Below, piece after piece: positions 16,878-25,197 of a DNA stretch of 64,000 nucleotides. The notes under the pieces were generated by a model that saw nothing but the letters and a program-made list of their open reading frames with translations, ran no database searches and was not told the origin of the DNA. The DNA is from a virus, in the IMG/VR virus record IMGVR_UViG_3300009081_000001, positions 1 through 64,000 of that record; one strand, written 5' to 3'. Position 1 is the first letter of the stretch. Every line of letters starts with the position of its first letter. Position numbers and translations under genes: made by a program.

Positions 16878-17626
16878 TAACCTTTCCATCCTGTCACAAC
16901 ACCCTCTGCTGTAAGGGTATGCGTCGAATCCTTGAGGCCACATAACGGTGCAGCCACCCGCCTGTTGGTGTTGGCGTCAGGGTCATCCCAAGGCAACTGT
17001 GCATGGCTCTGATGTACAATGGTACAGCAGGGGGTGATATCCACTACCGGGATATCTCTGCGCCTCGCCATGCCAAGCAAGCCGTTGTCCCAGGTATACT
17101 TACCCAACACGTAGTCTGGTGGGCGTCTGTTCTGGTACACTTCCCCCTTCATGCCGAATAGGTCTATGGCACACTCGACCATCTTGCTGCCCTGTTGCTG
17201 AACTTTGTCCCACAAGGCTGCTTGCCAGTCAGGTTCAAAGGCAAGGTAGTCGAGTACCTGGACGTTCCACCTTCTTGCCACAAGCAAGGCGCTCTCGAAC
17301 TCTCCCGCTGCTCTCTCGATAGCGGGGAGTACATCATCGAACACGATGATATCGGCATTGACGTACACCGATACCTCTGCCATGTTCGCCGCCTGCTGGA
17401 ACAGGTCTGACACCAAAGGAACGCCACGCTCACTACGCTGACGGACAGGGACAATCTCAAAGCCAAGACTCTCGGCCAGGGAGATAGCTGCATCCCCCTC
17501 GTGTTCCCTATCCCCGAAGAGGGCGACGCGGGCACCGGCCTTTGCCCATGAAGTCATGGCGTTGAACTGGATGATGCTGTATAAGCCCTCGAAGGGCCTG
17601 GGTGTGCTAAAAAGGATGACCGACAT
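16877..17626 (-). CDS. GT-A-like glycosyltransferase
   Basis: A 249-residue protein starting MSVILFSTPRPFEG. An N-terminal Rossmann-like strand, ARVALFGDREHEGDA, and VYVNADIIVFDDVLPAIE (the DxD-like NAD within a beta strand) match nucleotide-diphospho-sugar transferases; KYTWDNGLLG and CCTIVHQSH fit acceptor-side loops. It probably transfers a sugar from a nucleotide donor. It opens the sugar cassette that extends to 26 kb. Confidence 0.65.
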   Translation of the reverse strand: MSVILFSTPRPFEGLYSIIQFNAMTSWAKAGARVALFGDREHEGDAAISLAESLGFEIVPVRQRSERGVPLVSDLFQQAANMAEVSVYVNADIIVFDDVLPAIERAAGEFESALLVARRWNVQVLDYLAFEPDWQAALWDKVQQQGSKMVECAIDLFGMKGEVYQNRRPPDYVLGKYTWDNGLLGMARRRDIPVVDITPCCTIVHQSHAQLPWDDPDANTNRRVAAPLCGLKDSTHTLTAEGVVTGWKG

Positions 17627-18029
17627 TTATCCCCCACAACACAAGCAGAATTAGAAGCAAGAAGAGAACCCCATACCCGATCCACATTTGCAGCCTGCGG
17701 TCTTCTACTGGCGCATCGGTGATGGCGTTAATATTGAAGATAGCCGCTGGAGATACAGGACTCCAATTCCACGTAAAGCTATAGGGTACAGAAGTCTCAA
17801 CGGGCGGCGGAAACTCAATCTTTGGCAAATGTACTAGCTCTGGTTCGTTGAAGACCCAGGCTGTACCCTCTGGCACATAGGGCGAGACAATCACATCTAT
17901 ACCAAGGAATTGTGACCTAAGCGTATTGTCCATTGCTTTGAGCATTTCGTCAGCAGTAGACGAATAGCAAGCATCGCTGGCTAATGATGCCCAAGATGGA
18001 CTGGCTACTATTCTTTGTCTTGAGGCCAT
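17607..18029 (-). CDS. Hypothetical protein with C-terminal membrane anchor
   Basis: 140 residues from MASRQRIVAS; the longer frame to 18125 mostly overlaps the preceding methyltransferase and is not preferred. A soluble part (LRSQFLGIDVIVSPYVPEGT) is followed near the C-terminus by one transmembrane helix (IGYGVLFLLLILLVLWGI). Unrecognised; it may anchor a sugar-modifying function to the membrane. Confidence 0.55.
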   Translation of the reverse strand: MASRQRIVASPSWASLASDACYSSTADEMLKAMDNTLRSQFLGIDVIVSPYVPEGTAWVFNEPELVHLPKIEFPPPVETSVPYSFTWNWSPVSPAAIFNINAITDAPVEDRRLQMWIGYGVLFLLLILLVLWGINVGHPF

Positions 18030-18715
18030 TGGAACCACACTACCTTTGCACCCTTCTCCCAGTGCAGCCTTACCCTCTGCGATTTCACCCACTGCATCAG
18101 CTCGGGAACCTCTGTAAAGCCCCAAAAGCCACCCCTACCCATCTCGTAGTCACAGTAAGAGAGAGGCCAGATAGCCAGCGGTGCCGTATGGTCTACCTGG
18201 GGAGCCACCACCGTAAGGCGAAACTCCTCTTTCTCTTCTGGCGTCTTGAGGCTCTTGTCAGACCGCCACACATCGTCAAAGGCTACTACACTCCCATGAG
18301 GCAAATCAGGGATAGCCTTGAAGACGTGGCTATGGTCGGAGTGAACGTCTACATACAGCAGCACCCGGTCATCTGCAGCCCACAGATTTTGCAGCTTCAC
18401 GTCGCGTACCCAATTCTGGTGCAGGGTAAGCCGCGAGAAGTCTACGGGCAGGGCAGAGGCCGTACCCCGTAGTGGTGCAAAGCCAGCATCCACGCAATGA
18501 ATCTTTGCCTCTGGTGCAGCCTCAAGCCACAGGCGGGTGCTCAAACCGTGCGCCGTGCCAAGCTCGATAACCACGGTGGGCTTGTACATCTCGCACAGCT
18601 TTGCCAGCACGTCAAGACTCTCTGGCGTCTGGTCTGCAAAGTTGGGCCGCCCACCCTGAACGTCTGCCAGGGTGCGAATCCAGCCATGATACTTGTCCCT
18701 CGTTGCTTTGTTCAT
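18008..18715 (-). CDS. Class I methyltransferase-like (TylF/CmcI type)
   Basis: 235 residues with the SAM-binding motif VVIELGTAHGLSTRLWLE (about 48-65), an acidic strand end IHCVDAGF and VVAFDDVW, which resembles CmcI/TylF-type enzymes that often act on sugars or small molecules. It overlaps the next FkbM-type gene by 4 bp. Likely role: methylating or hydroxylating a glycan precursor; the substrate is unknown. Confidence 0.65.
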   Translation of the reverse strand: MNKATRDKYHGWIRTLADVQGGRPNFADQTPESLDVLAKLCEMYKPTVVIELGTAHGLSTRLWLEAAPEAKIHCVDAGFAPLRGTASALPVDFSRLTLHQNWVRDVKLQNLWAADDRVLLYVDVHSDHSHVFKAIPDLPHGSVVAFDDVWRSDKSLKTPEEKEEFRLTVVAPQVDHTAPLAIWPLSYCDYEMGRGGFWGFTEVPELMQWVKSQRVRLHWEKGAKVVWFQWPQDKE

Positions 18716-19410
18716 GCTTCCTCCATAGTATAGTAGGCATAGTGCCCGATGGGTTGCTTGCTGTAGCCCTTGGCTGCAAGCCAGGCGTCTATCTCGCTTG
18801 GGTGATACCCGAATTGCTTACAGTGAGGCTCCCACCATTCCAAGAAGATGGCGGGGTGATGGCAGTCTATCAAGCCCTCTGCTCCCTTCAAGACGTGTAG
18901 CTCTGCTCCCTCTACGTCTATCTTGAGGAAGTCCAGCCGTCCTATCCCATAAGGAAGAGAGAGGCCGTCCAGGCTACGGGCCATAACCTCATAGCTGGCC
19001 GTCTCTCCCCCTGCTGGAAAGCGATACTGCACCCTGCTGTAACCGTGCGCCTCGTGGGCATGAAAGGTCAACATGCAATCCTTGTCCCAGGCAGCATAGG
19101 ACAGAATGACGGCAGGCAGGGCGTTCGCCTTACAGTTGTCCCGTAGCAGTTGGCAAATGTCCCGGTTGGGCTCCAGGGCAAAGACTCTCGCTTGGGGAAT
19201 GTGAGAGGCCAGCAGGGTAAAGGCCCCGGTGTTGGCACCCACGTCTATGAACCACGGCATAGAAACCTGAACCAGCTTGCCATAGAAAAAGCGCAGCAAG
19301 TCACGGTTGTAGGCGCTTGCATTTCCGTCGGAAATACGGAAGCTGCCACAGTCCTTTGCCGACTCCGGCACAATCTCTACATACTTGTCATCGAATAGTA
19401 GTGCTTTCAT
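18712..19410 (-). CDS. FkbM-family methyltransferase
   Basis: 232 residues. FIDVGANTGAFTLLAS (SAM loop), VFALEPNRDICQLL and the FkbM signature LDFLKIDVEGAELHVLKG are clear. FkbM enzymes O-methylate sugars and polyketides. A palindrome copy at 19321 is read I-S-D-G-N at residues about 26-30, in a region before the Rossmann core. Overlaps both neighbours by 4 bp. Confidence 0.85.
   Translation of the reverse strand: MKALLFDDKYVEIVPESAKDCGSFRISDGNASAYNRDLLRFFYGKLVQVSMPWFIDVGANTGAFTLLASHIPQARVFALEPNRDICQLLRDNCKANALPAVILSYAAWDKDCMLTFHAHEAHGYSRVQYRFPAGGETASYEVMARSLDGLSLPYGIGRLDFLKIDVEGAELHVLKGAEGLIDCHHPAIFLEWWEPHCKQFGYHPSEIDAWLAAKGYSKQPIGHYAYYTMEEA
19321..19335. repeat. Palindrome copy 7
   Basis: In the FkbM methyltransferase gene; I-S-D-G-N. 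Confidence 0.95.
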
Positions 19411-20069
19411 TGCTTCCTTGGTAGTTTCTTGGTAAGGGTAGGGAGATCCAGCCTGTCTCTAGATGCTACAAAAACAGAGCGTGTCAGGTGAGTAGATGGG
19501 CCAGGCCAACTCCGGGGAAACTCTACGGAGTCGGGCTGTGTCCTGGTGCAGTAAACGTGCTCCAGGTGCTTGCCCAGTTCTCGCATAATCCAGTTGCGGG
19601 CCGGGACATAGGCTATTCCTGATGGTCCCTGGTCCAGTCCAGGCCATTGCGTGTAGCTGTGTAGCTCACCATCGTCCTTGTGATACACGCACGTCTCTAG
19701 TAGGAAGAGGTCACATAGAGGGGCCAGCTCTGCTATTGCTTGCGCGGGCCTTGCCAGGTGATAGAGGGTGCCATAGAGGAATACAATGTTGAAGCGCCCA
19801 CACCCCTTATGCTCCCCCCACTGGTCCAAGTCTGCAAGATAGACGCTACGGTGGGGGTGTCGGTCGAGATGCGTCTTGACGTTATTGAGACTCACGTCTG
19901 TACTGACTATCTCACACTTACGCTCTTCCCAAAAGTGGGTAAGGTGTCCCACTCCCGCGCCCGGCTCCAACACGCTCCTACATTCAAGGTCCAGGCCCAG
20001 GCTTGCCAGATGGTCTAACCTTGCCTTGTTCAGTTGTGTCGCGCCCAGTGAATCAAAGGTCTGCTTCAA
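19407..20069 (-). CDS. SAM-dependent methyltransferase
   Basis: 220 residues. Motif I is SVLEPGAGVGHLTHFW, followed by VSTDVS and IVFLYGTLYHL (motif IV region). A class I methyltransferase of the type common in O-antigen or glycan clusters. The end overlaps the FkbM gene start by 4 bp. Confidence 0.75.
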   Translation of the reverse strand: MKQTFDSLGATQLNKARLDHLASLGLDLECRSVLEPGAGVGHLTHFWEERKCEIVSTDVSLNNVKTHLDRHPHRSVYLADLDQWGEHKGCGRFNIVFLYGTLYHLARPAQAIAELAPLCDLFLLETCVYHKDDGELHSYTQWPGLDQGPSGIAYVPARNWIMRELGKHLEHVYCTRTQPDSVEFPRSWPGPSTHLTRSVFVASRDRLDLPTLTKKLPRKQ

Positions 20070-20952
20070 GTTTCCTCGCTACAATGAGTAGGTGCCAGCC
20101 TACATGCTTCTCCAGCCAGCGAAACAGGCGATAGGGGCAGACGTTCCAGGGGAACCCGCGCCTATAGATGTACTTCTTATACGCTCCGACATTGTATGGA
20201 AAGATGTGCTCTACTTCCATCTTCTCAATCTGAAACCCGCAACTTTCCAGCAATTCCTTTGCGGTTTTCTTGGTATAGGTGTACGTCACCGGGCAACCGG
20301 ATTGCGCCTCACTCTCCAGGGCTACGATCTGGTCCACCGATTTCCGTCGGAAACAGAGATCGCCCAAGTGTCGCATAAGGATGCGTAGAACCTTTGTGCT
20401 CTTGCGGTGATAGAGCATCAAGCGGAACTCGCCGCCGGGCTTGAGGGAGCTATAGGCGTTCTGTACTGCCCGCCAGGGATGGGGAGTATGGTGGATGACG
20501 CCAAAGGAATATACCAAGTCGAAGCTGGTCCACCACTTGATTGCATTCTCAGAAGAACCGAAGTGTTCAAAGTTGTTCGCAACATCTGGCCCACAGAACG
20601 ATTCTTCTATATTTGCCACAACCCAAATAAGGTTCGACAGATCCATTCCCTCTGCGCTTGCCCTTCTGGCAGCAACCCCAATAGACTCCTTGCTGATATC
20701 CACCGCTGCTACCTCTGCACCGGCCTTGGCAAAAGTAAGAGTATCCGTGCCTATCCCACACCCCATCTCAAGTACCCGTTTGCCAGCCCATCTCCACCAC
20801 TTAGAGAACCACATGGTATGAGGCTCGACAAACCGCTTACGCCACGTCACCCCCTGGCTGTAGCCAAGAGGATCCACGTCAATATCGAGAGGGCTGTGCT
20901 TGACGTTGCAGGGCCGCGATGACCAATATCTCTCTACGTCCTCGATAGTCAT
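20053..20952 (-). CDS. SAM-dependent methyltransferase
   Basis: 299 residues from ATG 20952 (MTIEDVERYW), chosen because GGAAGG lies upstream; a longer frame to 21045 overlaps a membrane-protein gene. VLEMGCGIGTDTLTFAKAGAEVAAVDIS and FDLVYSFGVIHHTPHP are the class I motifs I, II and IV. A palindrome copy at 20340 is read in a different frame as F-R-R-K. Third methyltransferase in a row. Confidence 0.8.
   Translation of the reverse strand: MTIEDVERYWSSRPCNVKHSPLDIDVDPLGYSQGVTWRKRFVEPHTMWFSKWWRWAGKRVLEMGCGIGTDTLTFAKAGAEVAAVDISKESIGVAARRASAEGMDLSNLIWVVANIEESFCGPDVANNFEHFGSSENAIKWWTSFDLVYSFGVIHHTPHPWRAVQNAYSSLKPGGEFRLMLYHRKSTKVLRILMRHLGDLCFRRKSVDQIVALESEAQSGCPVTYTYTKKTAKELLESCGFQIEKMEVEHIFPYNVGAYKKYIYRRGFPWNVCPYRLFRWLEKHVGWHLLIVARKLEADL
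20340..20354. repeat. Palindrome copy 8
   Basis: In a methyltransferase gene; read F-R-R-K. Confidence 0.95.
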
Positions 20953-21209
20953 AGAAGAACCTTCCAAGTCACCCAGGTTACTACGACATTCCCTATCCAC
21001 ATTAGAACGAATATCATAAGCACTTGCCACCCAGGACCAAACCATTGAAGGGCAAACAAGACCGGGATAAGGCCAAGAGCAAAGCCAAGCAACATACTGA
21101 TCCAGATGTTAATGTCCACCCTGAAAAGGAATCCAAGGACTCCCCATAACAGTGGTGGAGCAACCATCAAGACAATTAGCCCCTGTATACTGGTTAGCCA
21201 TTCCCACAT
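20949..21209 (-). CDS. Small membrane protein, three predicted helices
   Basis: 86 residues, almost entirely hydrophobic: about 5-30, 33-55 and 60-84 are likely transmembrane helices. No motif. Overlaps its downstream neighbour by 4 bp. It could anchor or flip a sugar product, but this is speculation. Confidence 0.65.
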   Translation of the reverse strand: MWEWLTSIQGLIVLMVAPPLLWGVLGFLFRVDINIWISMLLGFALGLIPVLFALQWFGPGWQVLMIFVLMWIGNVVVTWVTWKVLL

Positions 21210-21634
21210 AGTATTCCCTCCAAGATTCGTCTGGTGTGAGGATGCAAGATCATCTCTTCACCAAAGCGTTCGTAGAACTCTCTCGGTCCCTTGTGGCCCG
21301 GTAGGGTGCCCGTAGCAACCCAGTCGGCTACCATCTCCCTGATGTACTTCTCTGGCATGGGCAAGGGCACAACGTCTCCATTTCCGTCGGAAATCAACCA
21401 CGCCTGCCAGTGATGCTTGTTGCGCCTCTGGTGCCTGTACTGCGATTCCCAAAACCCATCCTCATCCCTTTGCTGCCCGTAGTGGTGTTCTGCATAGGGC
21501 AAGAACTCGTCAGGCAGCAGCTTGCTCCAGTCGTGGATGATACCCAACAGGGTTTCACCAAGACGGTGAGCTGCTTTGAACACATGCCATTTGTGATACA
21601 CGAAATACCTCAGGGTCAGGTAGTATTTTCTCAT
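21194..21634 (-). CDS. DUF5662-like protein
   Basis: 146 residues with HVFKAAHRLG, IIHDWSKLLPDEFLPYAEHH and RRNKHHWQAW...MPEKYIREMVADW, an HD-like arrangement of His and Asp found in the DUF5662 family of phage and bacterial proteins. Function unknown; metal-dependent hydrolase activity is possible. The palindrome at 21380 encodes I-S-D-G-N in the loop between HHWQAW and MPEKYI. Confidence 0.65.
   Translation of the reverse strand: MRKYYLTLRYFVYHKWHVFKAAHRLGETLLGIIHDWSKLLPDEFLPYAEHHYGQQRDEDGFWESQYRHQRRNKHHWQAWLISDGNGDVVPLPMPEKYIREMVADWVATGTLPGHKGPREFYERFGEEMILHPHTRRILEGILCGNG
21380..21394. repeat. Palindrome copy 9
   Basis: In the DUF5662-like gene; I-S-D-G-N in a loop. Confidence 0.95.
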
Positions 21635-21651
21635 TCATTCGTTCCCTTCGT

Positions 21652-22608
21652 TCAGTTGACTTGAGACTCAATCCAGGGATATATCCTGGCGATTGCCTCC
21701 TCTAATGATATACGCGGTTCGCCAAGCCACTGTTTCATCATGGTCAGGTCGGCGTTCCTGCCCCTCACTCCCTGCGTTCCCGGCACATGCTTCTTGACGA
21801 TATCGATGCCAGCAGCCCCGGCTACAATGTCGGCCAGCTCGTCAATGCTCACAAGTCTATCTGTGCCAATGTTGATAGGCTCCCTGCAGCCGCTTTCCAT
21901 GAGACGATGCAACAGGAAGACACAATCATCCACGTAGCAGAATGAACGGGTTTGCTGGCCGTCGCCCCATATCTCTACCTCGGGATTGCCTGTCTTCTTG
22001 GCAACAGCGACTTTGCGGCAGAGGGCAGCGGGCGCTTTCTCTTTACCCCCATCGTAGGTGCCGAATGGTCCCATAATGTTGTGGAACCGCGCTACCCTCG
22101 TCTCCATGCCATAGTCCTCATAGTAGTGCTGGCACGTTCTCTCTGTGACCAACTTCTCCCACCCATAGGCGTCCTCTGGCATGGCGGGGTAGGCGTCACT
22201 CTCCTTCAAGGGGGTCACGTCTGGACTCTCTTGTAGATAGAGAGGATAGATGCAGGCGCTGGAAGAGAAGAGGAACCTCCCCACGTCGTTGATCCTCGAT
22301 GCCTCAAGGGTGTGATTGCTAATCACGCTGTTCTCGAATGCGATCTTGGCATGGTACGCATGAATGAAGCCAATACCGCCCATCGTCGCCGCCAGGGAGT
22401 ATACCTGATCTACTGCCCTGGTAGCAAGTATGCAGTTGTCCCATCGTCGCAGATCCAGAAGCGCAAACTCGTCGGGCTCCTTGCCCGGCCAGCCCCACTC
22501 TGGTCCCTTGATGTCTACTGCCCTTACCCAATGGCCTAACTCCTTGAGATAGCCAACTAGATGGCTCCCGATGAAGCCCCCGCCGCCCGTGACACAGATT
22601 CTAGCCAT
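21652..22608 (-). CDS. NAD-dependent sugar epimerase (GDP-mannose 3,5-epimerase-like)
   Basis: 318 residues of the short-chain dehydrogenase/epimerase family: TGGGGFIGSH (NAD loop, residues 7-16), YSLAATMGG, FSSSACIYP (catalytic Ser) and DAYGWEKLV (catalytic Tyr-x3-Lys). The sequence pattern around MGGIGFI resembles GDP-mannose 3,5-epimerases. It probably converts a nucleotide sugar feeding the glycosyltransferases nearby. Confidence 0.8.
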   Translation of the reverse strand: MARICVTGGGGFIGSHLVGYLKELGHWVRAVDIKGPEWGWPGKEPDEFALLDLRRWDNCILATRAVDQVYSLAATMGGIGFIHAYHAKIAFENSVISNHTLEASRINDVGRFLFSSSACIYPLYLQESPDVTPLKESDAYPAMPEDAYGWEKLVTERTCQHYYEDYGMETRVARFHNIMGPFGTYDGGKEKAPAALCRKVAVAKKTGNPEVEIWGDGQQTRSFCYVDDCVFLLHRLMESGCREPINIGTDRLVSIDELADIVAGAAGIDIVKKHVPGTQGVRGRNADLTMMKQWLGEPRISLEEAIARIYPWIESQVN

Positions 22609-23006
22609 GATGCTCCTCGTGTTGTGAGATGTTCTTTCAGCATCATTCCCACTTCTCGCAGGGCACCGGGGTCCAGATGGCTAGGGTTTGGGATATCGGC
22701 ATCGCCAAGTCGCTCCACCTTATAGCTTACCTGAAAAGTCTGCTCAAGGTAGTCATACTGCTGCTGCTCGAATACCAGAATCAGATCCGCCCAGTCTACT
22801 TCTTCCCTGGTCACTAGATGGGCAGCATACGGCTCTGGCTTGGCTCCCAACTCCTCGATGGTTTTCAGCACGTTCTCGCCCGGCAGCATACCGTTGCCCC
22901 AGTCGGTGATACCCGCTGCCTTGGCGGTCACTCCCCAGGAACGCAACAGGGCCGCAGTCATCTGCGAACGGCTGTATCCCCCAGTACACACGCACAGAAC
23001 ATTCAT
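22557..23006 (-). CDS. Low-molecular-weight protein tyrosine phosphatase-like
   Basis: 149 residues from ATG 23006 (MNVLCVCTGG); a longer upstream frame lies inside the dehydrogenase gene. The C-x5-R-S active site is CTGGYSRS (Cys 7, Arg 13). Such phosphatases commonly sit in capsule and exopolysaccharide clusters and control tyrosine kinases. The 3' end overlaps the epimerase start by 52 bp. Confidence 0.75.
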   Translation of the reverse strand: MNVLCVCTGGYSRSQMTAALLRSWGVTAKAAGITDWGNGMLPGENVLKTIEELGAKPEPYAAHLVTREEVDWADLILVFEQQQYDYLEQTFQVSYKVERLGDADIPNPSHLDPGALREVGMMLKEHLTTRGASWLESVSRAAGASSGAI

Positions 23007-24268
23007 GGTTCGTTCTTTCCCATCCTGATATGAACGCATCCCTCTGGCACCTTCTCTACACACCGCCAGGGGTCGAGTACCATCTTTGCTTTCGATGCAC
23101 TCAAGTCCGTCCACTCTGGCAGCATGACCACAAGGACTGTAGCCTGGCCCAACACTTCCTCATAGGTATGGCTGCATGGGGCCAGCTTATCATAGGTGAT
23201 GGCACCTGTTATCTCTGCCAGCCTTTGCCCCTGTGATTCCTCTGTGACCGGCGTTCCAACCTTATACGCCAGTCCCAGGATACCTACCGTGTCCCTTGGC
23301 GTACACCACTTCTCTACCGTGTGCAGTAAGCGCATGAGTACGTCCCGATTCGTGCGGGTAGTGGCATGAACCAGATAGGGCCAGTCCTCACTTCCAAGGG
23401 CAGAGATAAGAGCCCGTCCATCCCTCGGAAAGCATGGCCCCCCGTAGCCCACCCCCGACTTGAGATACTTCTTGCCAATGCGTGAGTCATGGCCGATGGC
23501 TTGTAGGATGGTATCGCTATTAGCACCTGGCACGATACCCGCAAGCTCCCCTACCATGTTAGCATAGCTGATCTTCATGGTAACGTAGCAGTTCAGTGAC
23601 AGCTTGGCAATCTCGGCGTTGACAAAGCTCATGCGGCGGATAGGTGGGGGAATGTACACTCGGGGGTTGTCGTCAATGTAGAAGCCTCCGTAGACTGCAT
23701 GATAGAACATCTCCAGCATCTCCCCTGCCCTATCGTCACTCTCTCCAATGAGGATAAAGTCAGGGTTCTCCATATCTCTCAGCACGGAGCCAAGGGCAAC
23801 AAACTCTGGAGAGTAGCAGAGGCCGAAGTCAGAGCCACACTTCTTCTTGCTCAACCTCTCCATCAGGTCTGCTATCTGCTGCGTATGCCCTGGCATGACC
23901 GTAGAGACGATGACTACAAGGTGATAGGCGTCCTTGTCTCTAAGAGCAATGGCGATGTTCTCACAGGCGGCTCGAACGTAGTCCAGGGAGAACGCCCCGC
24001 TGTCATCCGATGGCGTAGGGACAAGGATAAAGGTGATCTCCGATTCCTTGACCGCTTTCTGTAGGTTCGTGGTCATGTGAAAGGGGTACTGTGCTACAAG
24101 CTCATTCACACCGGGCTCTGCTACATTTCCGTCGGAAATAGCCTTGATAGCTTGTGGATTTACGTCAACTCCGATGACACTATGGCCCTTGCTCGATATC
24201 CAGGCTGCAAGCGCAGCGCCGAGCTTCCCTAGTCCAACTACGGATACATTCACTTGTTCCTCCTGCAA
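23003..24268 (-). CDS. UDP-glucose/GDP-mannose-type nucleotide-sugar dehydrogenase
   Basis: 421 residues. N-terminal NAD fold VVGLGKLGAALAA (about 10-22); FILVPTPSDD; STVMPGHTQQ; C-terminal catalytic cysteine in GGPCFPRD and GLAYKVGT. These enzymes oxidise a nucleotide sugar to a uronic acid. The palindrome at 24125 encodes I-S-D-G-N at about residues 44-48, in the loop before the conserved EPG. Overlaps the phosphatase gene by 4 bp. Confidence 0.85.
   Translation of the reverse strand: MQEEQVNVSVVGLGKLGAALAAWISSKGHSVIGVDVNPQAIKAISDGNVAEPGVNELVAQYPFHMTTNLQKAVKESEITFILVPTPSDDSGAFSLDYVRAACENIAIALRDKDAYHLVVIVSTVMPGHTQQIADLMERLSKKKCGSDFGLCYSPEFVALGSVLRDMENPDFILIGESDDRAGEMLEMFYHAVYGGFYIDDNPRVYIPPPIRRMSFVNAEIAKLSLNCYVTMKISYANMVGELAGIVPGANSDTILQAIGHDSRIGKKYLKSGVGYGGPCFPRDGRALISALGSEDWPYLVHATTRTNRDVLMRLLHTVEKWCTPRDTVGILGLAYKVGTPVTEESQGQRLAEITGAITYDKLAPCSHTYEEVLGQATVLVVMLPEWTDLSASKAKMVLDPWRCVEKVPEGCVHIRMGKNEP
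24125..24139. repeat. Palindrome copy 10
   Basis: In the sugar dehydrogenase gene; I-S-D-G-N. Confidence 0.95.
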
Positions 24269-24483
24269 ACTAGCCCGGCCATTCGATTGCCCTCAGTCAT
24301 CCATATGTTTTGCGTACAGGTGAAGCCGGGCGGCACGGTGATCGCAATGCTGAACTCTGTTAGCTCCCTGGTATCCTGCTGTCTCAGCCAACGGTTGCCA
24401 CAAATGCCACCCACGACGATGGCGATAACAAGCACAGCGGTCACACAGACGATGATGGCTACTTTTACTTCATTCCCCTTCAT
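24250..24483 (-). CDS. Small membrane-anchored protein
   Basis: 77 residues: one N-terminal transmembrane helix (VAIIVCVTAVLVIAIVVGGI), then an extracytoplasmic tail with three cysteines. Overlaps the dehydrogenase start by 19 bp. Unrecognised. Confidence 0.6.
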   Translation of the reverse strand: MKGNEVKVAIIVCVTAVLVIAIVVGGICGNRWLRQQDTRELTEFSIAITVPPGFTCTQNIWMTEGNRMAGLVCRRNK

Positions 24484-24486
24484 TCG

Positions 24487-25092
24487 TTACCTCCAATGCC
24501 TCAAGCTCTTGTCTACAAAGTCAACAGCCTCTTGTGTTACTTCTACACCAAGGTACTCCGCTATCTCTCGTACTGCCAACTCTGGACACTCTACAAGGTC
24601 ATTGTAGTATACCCAATGGGCATCATCGGGCACGTTCTGCATCATGGCCTTGAGATACCGCAAAGAGATAGCTCTAGCCTCTTCCAGTGTGTGACCACCC
24701 CGGCGAAAGAGGCTATTGGCACACTGGTATGGGTCACGAAACACGGCGATAACCTTGATGCTTCTACAATGAGTCTTCAACTCTGGCAAGAGAAAGCAAA
24801 AGCGCGGGTCTTTCATGGCCCATCGGGGATGCTTCTCAAACTCACGGATAAGACGAATGTAGCCAAGCGGATCTCGATTCCAGAACAGGTGATCGAGGTC
24901 GGGATTCTTCCAGTCTCCCCCCATCATGGCCGTGTGCAGCTCTGTGATACGCTTATCCTCGAAATAGCCCTTGGGGTTGTGGATAGAAGGGGGCCATAGG
25001 TCATCCCCCATGAAGAAGCCTAGATGATGGAGCACCCCTGCCACCGCACTTGTGCCGCCCCTGTTTAGCCCGACTACTGCTACACCTGTCAT
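24487..25092 (-). CDS. Sulfotransferase-like protein
   Basis: 201 residues from ATG 25092. The 5'-phosphosulfate-binding P-loop-like motif VVGLNRGGTSAVAGVL lies at the N-terminus, and the 3'-phosphate motif VFRDPYQCANSL at about 120-131. Sulfotransferases move sulfate from PAPS to sugars or proteins. This would add a charged group to the glycan made by the cassette. PAPS would come from the host. Confidence 0.75.
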   Translation of the reverse strand: MTGVAVVGLNRGGTSAVAGVLHHLGFFMGDDLWPPSIHNPKGYFEDKRITELHTAMMGGDWKNPDLDHLFWNRDPLGYIRLIREFEKHPRWAMKDPRFCFLLPELKTHCRSIKVIAVFRDPYQCANSLFRRGGHTLEEARAISLRYLKAMMQNVPDDAHWVYYNDLVECPELAVREIAEYLGVEVTQEAVDFVDKSLRHWR

Positions 25093-25196
25093 GTTCCTGC
25101 CAGATAGAGAGTCAGTGCGAAGAGGGCTACAAGGGCTAGGGCAAATATCACCACTATAGACGCCAGGCCGCATACCACACAGGCAAGTATTACCAT
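25089..25196 (-). CDS. 35-residue membrane peptide
   Basis: Starts at ATG 25196 behind GGAGGATTCTAGA. Almost the whole peptide is one transmembrane helix (MVILACVVCGLASIVVIFAL onward). Overlaps the sulfotransferase start by 4 bp, supporting translation. Confidence 0.55.
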   Translation of the reverse strand: MVILACVVCGLASIVVIFALALVALFALTLYLAGT

Positions 25197-25197
25197 T